Shown here piece after piece: positions 60,413 to 64,000 of a stretch of DNA of 64,000 nucleotides. The notes under the pieces are model-generated. The model did not search any database, was not told where the DNA came from, and saw nothing but the letters and a program-made list of their open reading frames with translations. The stretch comes from Spirochaetaceae bacterium (GTDB lineage Bacteria > Spirochaetota > Spirochaetia > DSM-2461), in NCBI GenBank assembly GCA_016744925.1, contig JADGDJ010000001.1, positions 1-64,000 of the forward strand. Direction: 5' to 3'. A program made the translations under genes and the position numbers. The number at the start of each line of letters is the position of its first letter. Position 1 is the stretch's first letter.

Positions 60413-61054
60413 TTAAGAATTAGACTCTCCGCCATTGGCAGCAATATCCTTCATAAATGAGGCTAGCACCTGGAGAGCACCTGTATTAAATCCCCCTTCG
60501 GGAATAATAATATCGGCATAGTTTTTAGTCGGTTCGATAAACTCATAATGTCCCGGGCGAACCACATTCATATACTGATTGATGACCGATTCGTGAGTTC
60601 TCCCTCTCTCTTCAACATCGCGCTGAAGCCTTCTGATAAAACGAATATCATCAGGTGTGTCTACAAAGATTTTTAAGTCCAGAATATCCCGGATTCTCTT
60701 ATCCGTAAGAACCATAATACCCTCGAGAATTATGACATTTTTTGGTTCCACACGGATGGTCTCATCTTTTCTTCTATGATGGACAAAATCGTACTGGGGC
60801 ATCTCTATGACTTTGCCGTTTTTCAGGGCGGTCAACTGCTCTTTCAACAGATCAGTATCAAATGCCTCGGGATGGTCAAAGTTAAATGCCGTAATATTGC
60901 TATTGGATATAAACTCAGCTGATTTGTAATAGTTATCCTGAGGAATAAAAACAAAATCAGGTATTATTTCCGATATTTTTCTAACGATTGTTGTCTTCCC
61001 CGATCCTGAACCACCGGTAATACCTATAAGTTGCGGTCTATTCTTAATATCCAC
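60413..61054 (-). CDS. udk: Uridine kinase
   Basis: A 213-residue kinase that phosphorylates uridine and cytidine to the monophosphates. Walker A GGSGSGKTT (14-22), the base-site segment FNFDHPEAFDTDLL and PQYDFVHHRR, the VDTPDDIRFIRRLQRD switch and VIILEGIMVL are all typical of Udk. Length is normal. It is three bases downstream of the HExxH protein gene on the same strand and belongs functionally with the nucleoside genes at 48904-57539. Confidence 0.93.
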   Translation of the reverse strand: MDIKNRPQLIGITGGSGSGKTTIVRKISEIIPDFVFIPQDNYYKSAEFISNSNITAFNFDHPEAFDTDLLKEQLTALKNGKVIEMPQYDFVHHRRKDETIRVEPKNVIILEGIMVLTDKRIRDILDLKIFVDTPDDIRFIRRLQRDVEERGRTHESVINQYMNVVRPGHYEFIEPTKNYADIIIPEGGFNTGALQVLASFMKDIAANGGESNS

Positions 61055-61057
61055 AGT

Positions 61058-61861
61058 CTACTCCTGCTCATGCTTGAAATCATCAATTTGCATCTCTATA
61101 TCAGCCAATTTCTGCTGAAGATTGTGCATGCTTGTTTCGAGCCGTTTTTTTTGAGATTCCAGTCTGGGGAGAGTCACATCGGGAACGCCTTTTGATTCTT
61201 TAATGGCGGCTTTCACCATATCGGGACTCTGGCCTTCTTCAAAAGAATGCTCAACAACTTTCCTCTGTTTTTCCTCTTTTATCCCTGCGACAATCTTCAT
61301 ATTGTCGAAACCGATTTCCGGTTTTACATCCATGGCATAGACTTTCATGATAGACTTGGCGGCAGTTCTGTTCAATCCAAGTTCTCTATCTACGTAGTCT
61401 TCAAAATTGGCATGGTTCTGCTGACAGAGGTCGAGTGCTTCGATGAGAAGTTTACCAAACTCTTTCATCAGACTTCCATTTTTATGAAGATAATCTGATT
61501 TTATACGTTTTGTCAGGTTGATAAATCTCTCGTCAGTAGCGAATAGATTCTGATAGATCCCTTTCTCTTCCGCTTCTATAAGCAGTTTGTGAAAGATATC
61601 CCAAAACATCACCGTATGAGAGCGGCTGGTAATTTCAGCCTCTTTCTGAGTGAACTGTATATGATGTGCAAATTCATGAATCGCTGTATAAACAAGGGGA
61701 TTTTCTTCGGTGAAATTCTTATTGTGAATGATAATTTCCTGTTTTTCCGGATGGTATAAGCCGTCTACTTTTTTGCTTACCTTTCCCGAAAATATTAATG
61801 TAAAGTCTTCAACGTCGCTGTTTAATTCCAGCAGTAGTGTTTTTACCTGATCCTGATTCAT
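61058..61861 (-). CDS. HExxH-motif protein of unknown function
   Basis: A 267-residue protein with no signal peptide. H62-E63-F-A-H66 in a helix (YTAIHEFAHHIQF) suggests a zinc metallopeptidase-like site; a later acidic ligand is not certain. Residues about 130-230 are helical with FEDYVDRELGLNRTAAKSIM and EEGQSPDMVKAAIKES, somewhat like DNA-binding helices of ParB-like or sigma-like proteins, but I do not recognise the family. The last 45 residues are a coiled coil (RLESQKKRLETSMHNLQQKL). It is translated just before uridine kinase. Confidence 0.65.
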   Translation of the reverse strand: MNQDQVKTLLLELNSDVEDFTLIFSGKVSKKVDGLYHPEKQEIIIHNKNFTEENPLVYTAIHEFAHHIQFTQKEAEITSRSHTVMFWDIFHKLLIEAEEKGIYQNLFATDERFINLTKRIKSDYLHKNGSLMKEFGKLLIEALDLCQQNHANFEDYVDRELGLNRTAAKSIMKVYAMDVKPEIGFDNMKIVAGIKEEKQRKVVEHSFEEGQSPDMVKAAIKESKGVPDVTLPRLESQKKRLETSMHNLQQKLADIEMQIDDFKHEQE

Positions 61862-61948
61862 TGTAATCCAGACTTCGAATATGTCTGAGTCTCCTCTTTT
61901 TATCTGGTCTATAATATAACATATGAATCGGCCTTGTGAAGATCTCTT

Positions 61949-62404
61949 TTATCCTTTAATACGCACCTCGGCCCGGAACATAGCTCCCTCGGCATTAAAA
62001 ATAAAATTGAGCCGGTCATGACTTGCCATGATTTCATCATCATCAAAAAATAGTCGGGGAAATGACATACGGACTTTCAGATCTTTCCCATAGAGATTTT
62101 TGAGAAAATCGCCCGCCAGAACATTGAGGATCTCTAGCAGACAGTCATCTATCTCCATATCATTGAGAATTATCCAGTCTTCCCCATAAATATTTTCGAC
62201 TAGCTGTTTCTTGCACTCTTTTGTCATATAAAAGTACATTCCACCTTCTCCGGGGACAGTAAATTCCAATCCAAGAATACTGCTATAGTTGATTTCGCCC
62301 TCATAGTTCTCTTCAGTAATGACGTCGATAAACGCCATTTCAGCAAAAGTATCGACTACCGAATCTATAAAGGACTTTTTTATCTGAATTTTATCAAAAC
62401 TCAT
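61949..62404 (-). CDS. cheX: CheX-like CheY-P phosphatase
   Basis: A 151-residue protein of the CheC/CheX/FliY family that dephosphorylates CheY-P. The phosphatase signature D-x3-E-x2-N is present once: Asp87, Glu91 and Asn94 in DDCLLEILNVLAGDF. CheX is the main CheY-P phosphatase in Borrelia and Treponema. The ATG at 62404 overlaps the stop of the CheY-like gene by 11 bases, with GGTGGG upstream, so translation is coupled to its substrate. No second signature is visible, which fits CheX rather than CheC. Confidence 0.8.
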   Translation of the reverse strand: MSFDKIQIKKSFIDSVVDTFAEMAFIDVITEENYEGEINYSSILGLEFTVPGEGGMYFYMTKECKKQLVENIYGEDWIILNDMEIDDCLLEILNVLAGDFLKNLYGKDLKVRMSFPRLFFDDDEIMASHDRLNFIFNAEGAMFRAEVRIKG

Positions 62405-62786
62405 CGTCACCCACCTCACCTCCTCCAAGAGCATCTAAAATTTTAGTTGGTGAAAGAGGTTTTCGAATAACTGCGAAAAGATTAGGTCCCGCGAGCTCTT
62501 CTTTAATTTTATCGTTACCTATACTGGATATGACCATAACAGGAATATGGCTCATATCCTCTTTCATCTTCAATCTTCTAATAAAAGTTCCCCCATCCAT
62601 GCGGGGCATATTCAAATCGGAAACAATGAGATCCACTTGATGATCTTTGAGCAAATTCAATGCCGCCAAACCATCTTCGGCTTCAAAATATTGAGAATCT
62701 TCATATCCCGCAATAAAGAAACACCTTTTTATAATCATCCTCGAAGTAGATGAATCATCTACAATCATTATCCTTTCATAAGCCAT
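62394..62786 (-). CDS. CheY-like single-domain response regulator
   Basis: A 130-residue receiver with Asp10/Asp11, phospho-acceptor Asp57 (LIVSDLNMPRMDG), Ser in VMVISSIG and Lys in AVIRKPLSP. It ends in an acidic tail (GGGEVGDDEF) that overlaps cheX. The neighbours make it a chemotaxis regulator, but whether it is the motor-binding CheY or an adaptation sink cannot be told. It follows cheD by 13 bases. Confidence 0.88.
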   Translation of the reverse strand: MAYERIMIVDDSSTSRMIIKRCFFIAGYEDSQYFEAEDGLAALNLLKDHQVDLIVSDLNMPRMDGGTFIRRLKMKEDMSHIPVMVISSIGNDKIKEELAGPNLFAVIRKPLSPTKILDALGGGEVGDDEF

Positions 62787-62799
62787 ATCTCTTACCTAC

Positions 62800-63279
62800 C
62801 TATAGGTTCCAGTTTTTACCGGAATTTGACAGTGTAACTGTCCCGTCAGAAATATCCAGGGTGACTGTACGGCTGAAGTCCCCTCCAACATCATCTTTTT
62901 TTATGCCCAATTTTTTATTCCAGAGGATCTTTCTAATTGCCAATATATTTCTCTTTCCTATATCAAAGGATTCACAGCTCTTGATCACCGAAGCTCCTCC
63001 AGCTATTTTAATCCAACTATTTTTCCTCGTGGCTCCCAATTCATTCATTTTTTTAAATAGGATCGGTAATCCTGTATTAGCAAAATACGCCGGAAGTTTT
63101 TCCGCTTTTTCTCTATTAATTTCTGAATCGGGCAAAGCTATATGAATCATACCGCCAACTTTCTTGACCGAGTCATAAATAATGACCGCAACGCACGAGC
63201 CCAGAGCATAGGTTTTAATATGACTGTCCAATTGAGAAGACACCTGCATTTCCCCTATTCCGACCTCTATGAGATTCAT
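62800..63279 (-). CDS. cheD: CheD chemoreceptor glutamine deamidase
   Basis: A 159-residue enzyme that deamidates receptor glutamines and in Bacillus also aids CheC. The catalytic Cys29 (YALGSCVAVIIYD) and His46 (GGMIHIALPD) are present, along with GGASVIKSCESFDIGKRNI. Length fits the family. The ATG overlaps the cheB stop as ATGA (63276-63279). Confidence 0.92.
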   Translation of the reverse strand: MNLIEVGIGEMQVSSQLDSHIKTYALGSCVAVIIYDSVKKVGGMIHIALPDSEINREKAEKLPAYFANTGLPILFKKMNELGATRKNSWIKIAGGASVIKSCESFDIGKRNILAIRKILWNKKLGIKKDDVGGDFSRTVTLDISDGTVTLSNSGKNWNL

Positions 63280-64000
63280 ACCATCTCTCCAATATAGCTT
63301 ATAATCTGTTCTGTAATTCTATCGATGGGAACCAGTTTCTCCGCTCCACCACGGATATAAGCTTCGTTGGGCATTCCGAAAACGACTGATGTTTCCTTAT
63401 CCTGGGCCATTGTTCTGGCACCGGATGCCTTCAGTCGAACCATAGCATCGGCTCCGTCGGCTCCCATGCCGGTAAGCATAACTCCGATAGTATTAGATCC
63501 CGAGTATCTGGCAGCCGAATCAAAGAGAGGTTCTACTGAAGGGCAATGGCCATTGATTCTCTCTTCTTCAACACAGGAAACCATGTAATTACCACCGCTT
63601 CTTTTCAGATAAATCTGTTTATTTCCAGGAGCTATCAGCACACGTCCTGCATAGACACGATCTCCACTCTCAGCTTCTTTGACTTCCACAAGACATGTCT
63701 TATTGAGTTTTTCCGCAAACATCTTTGTAAATCCTTCAGGCATATGCTGCACAATAACACAGCCGGGCATATCGGGAGGGAATTCCTCAAGGACCTTGCG
63801 CAAGGCGACAGTACCTCCTGTAGAGGCTCCGATGACAATAACTTTACTTGTAGAGCCCTTCAGAACAGTGCGTCCTCTCTTTATGGAATAATTGTAATTT
63901 CTCTTGATTTTATGAACATTAACATCGGCGGCACAAATAATTTTCCGGTGTAATTCCTCCATCATATCCATCAGTTTATTACCAAAGCGGGAAGATGGTT
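63276..64000 (-). CDS. cheB: CheB protein-glutamate methylesterase (5' part beyond the window)
   Basis: The C-terminal methylesterase domain is complete: GASTGGTVALRKVL with the catalytic Ser, VQHMPEGFTKMFAEKLN with the His, and LTGMGADGADAM with the Asp. It demethylates chemoreceptors and deamidates glutamines. An ATG at 63971 exists, but the frame stays open to the window edge and reads PSSRFGNKL just before it, which looks like the linker after a receiver domain (K-P-S). So the gene probably begins outside with the usual N-terminal receiver. It heads the order cheB, cheD, cheY-like, cheX. Confidence 0.92.
   Translation of the reverse strand, partial: PSSRFGNKLMDMMEELHRKIICAADVNVHKIKRNYNYSIKRGRTVLKGSTSKVIVIGASTGGTVALRKVLEEFPPDMPGCVIVQHMPEGFTKMFAEKLNKTCLVEVKEAESGDRVYAGRVLIAPGNKQIYLKRSGGNYMVSCVEEERINGHCPSVEPLFDSAARYSGSNTIGVMLTGMGADGADAMVRLKASGARTMAQDKETSVVFGMPNEAYIRGGAEKLVPIDRITEQIISYIGEMV

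Noticed and set aside
1-64000. CRISPR arrays, insertion sequences, prophage genes or rRNA genes
   Set aside because: No regularly spaced repeats, transposase, integrase, phage structural gene or rRNA sequence was found on either strand.

Overview
The window reads as one continuous stretch of a low-GC bacterial chromosome, most likely from a free-living or host-associated spirochaete. The evidence is the company of genes: a PnrA/TmpC-type nucleoside-binding lipoprotein with its ABC transporter, CheX and CheD next to CheY and CheB, two divergent EF-G paralogues, a B12-dependent ribonucleotide reductase, a response regulator / kinase / DNA polymerase delta-prime / CvpA / MurG operon, and many lipoproteins and predicted outer-membrane proteins. 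The phylum assignment is inference from gene content; no 16S rRNA gene is present.

Layout. 1-2047: end of an unknown gene, a NUDIX hydrolase and YqeC, then a TrpR-like regulator and slyX fired from a compact divergent promoter. 2041-7358 (minus): murG, cvpA, holB, a soluble histidine kinase and an NtrC-type sigma-54 activator in one tight operon. 7359-7712: the only gene-free stretch above 300 bases, holding a strongly initiated 19-codon ORF, hairpins and a terminator. 7713-15176: a diacylglycerol-kinase-like lipid kinase, a SulP transporter, a membrane adenylate cyclase and two envelope proteins. 15299-19083: a large repeat lipoprotein, a GC-rich structured element and two identical tRNA-Val genes. 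19084-29137: CAP protein, HIT protein, NrdJ, two EF-G genes, citrate synthase and TrmB. 29276-37477: a protease-like/propeller/barrel protein, Mfd, and a three-gene unit with a pseudo-receiver-PilZ protein. 37559-48695: MetK, tRNA-Asn, acetyltransferase, acyl-CoA ligase, a double adenylate kinase, an XRE-cupin-phosphotransacetylase fusion, a membrane protein, Tex and an ATPase-cNMP-binding fusion. 48904-61054: nucleoside uptake and salvage, interrupted by an ankyrin lipoprotein. 61058-64000: a small HExxH protein and a chemotaxis operon that runs off the window.

How the genes fit. The clearest system is nucleoside salvage: a binding lipoprotein and three ABC genes import nucleosides; phosphopentomutase, a thymidine-kinase-like protein, adenosine deaminase and uridine kinase process them. 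The chemotaxis genes CheB-CheD-CheY-CheX form an adaptation and dephosphorylation module. The cyclase at 10562 and the cNMP-binding protein at 47415 could be source and sensor of the same messenger, but nothing in the sequence proves this.

Recurring themes are start codons that sit about six bases downstream of a good -10 box (leaderless messages), multi-domain fusions not usual for their families, and two short structured non-coding elements of repeat-like character. No insertion sequence, prophage, CRISPR array or rRNA operon was seen.
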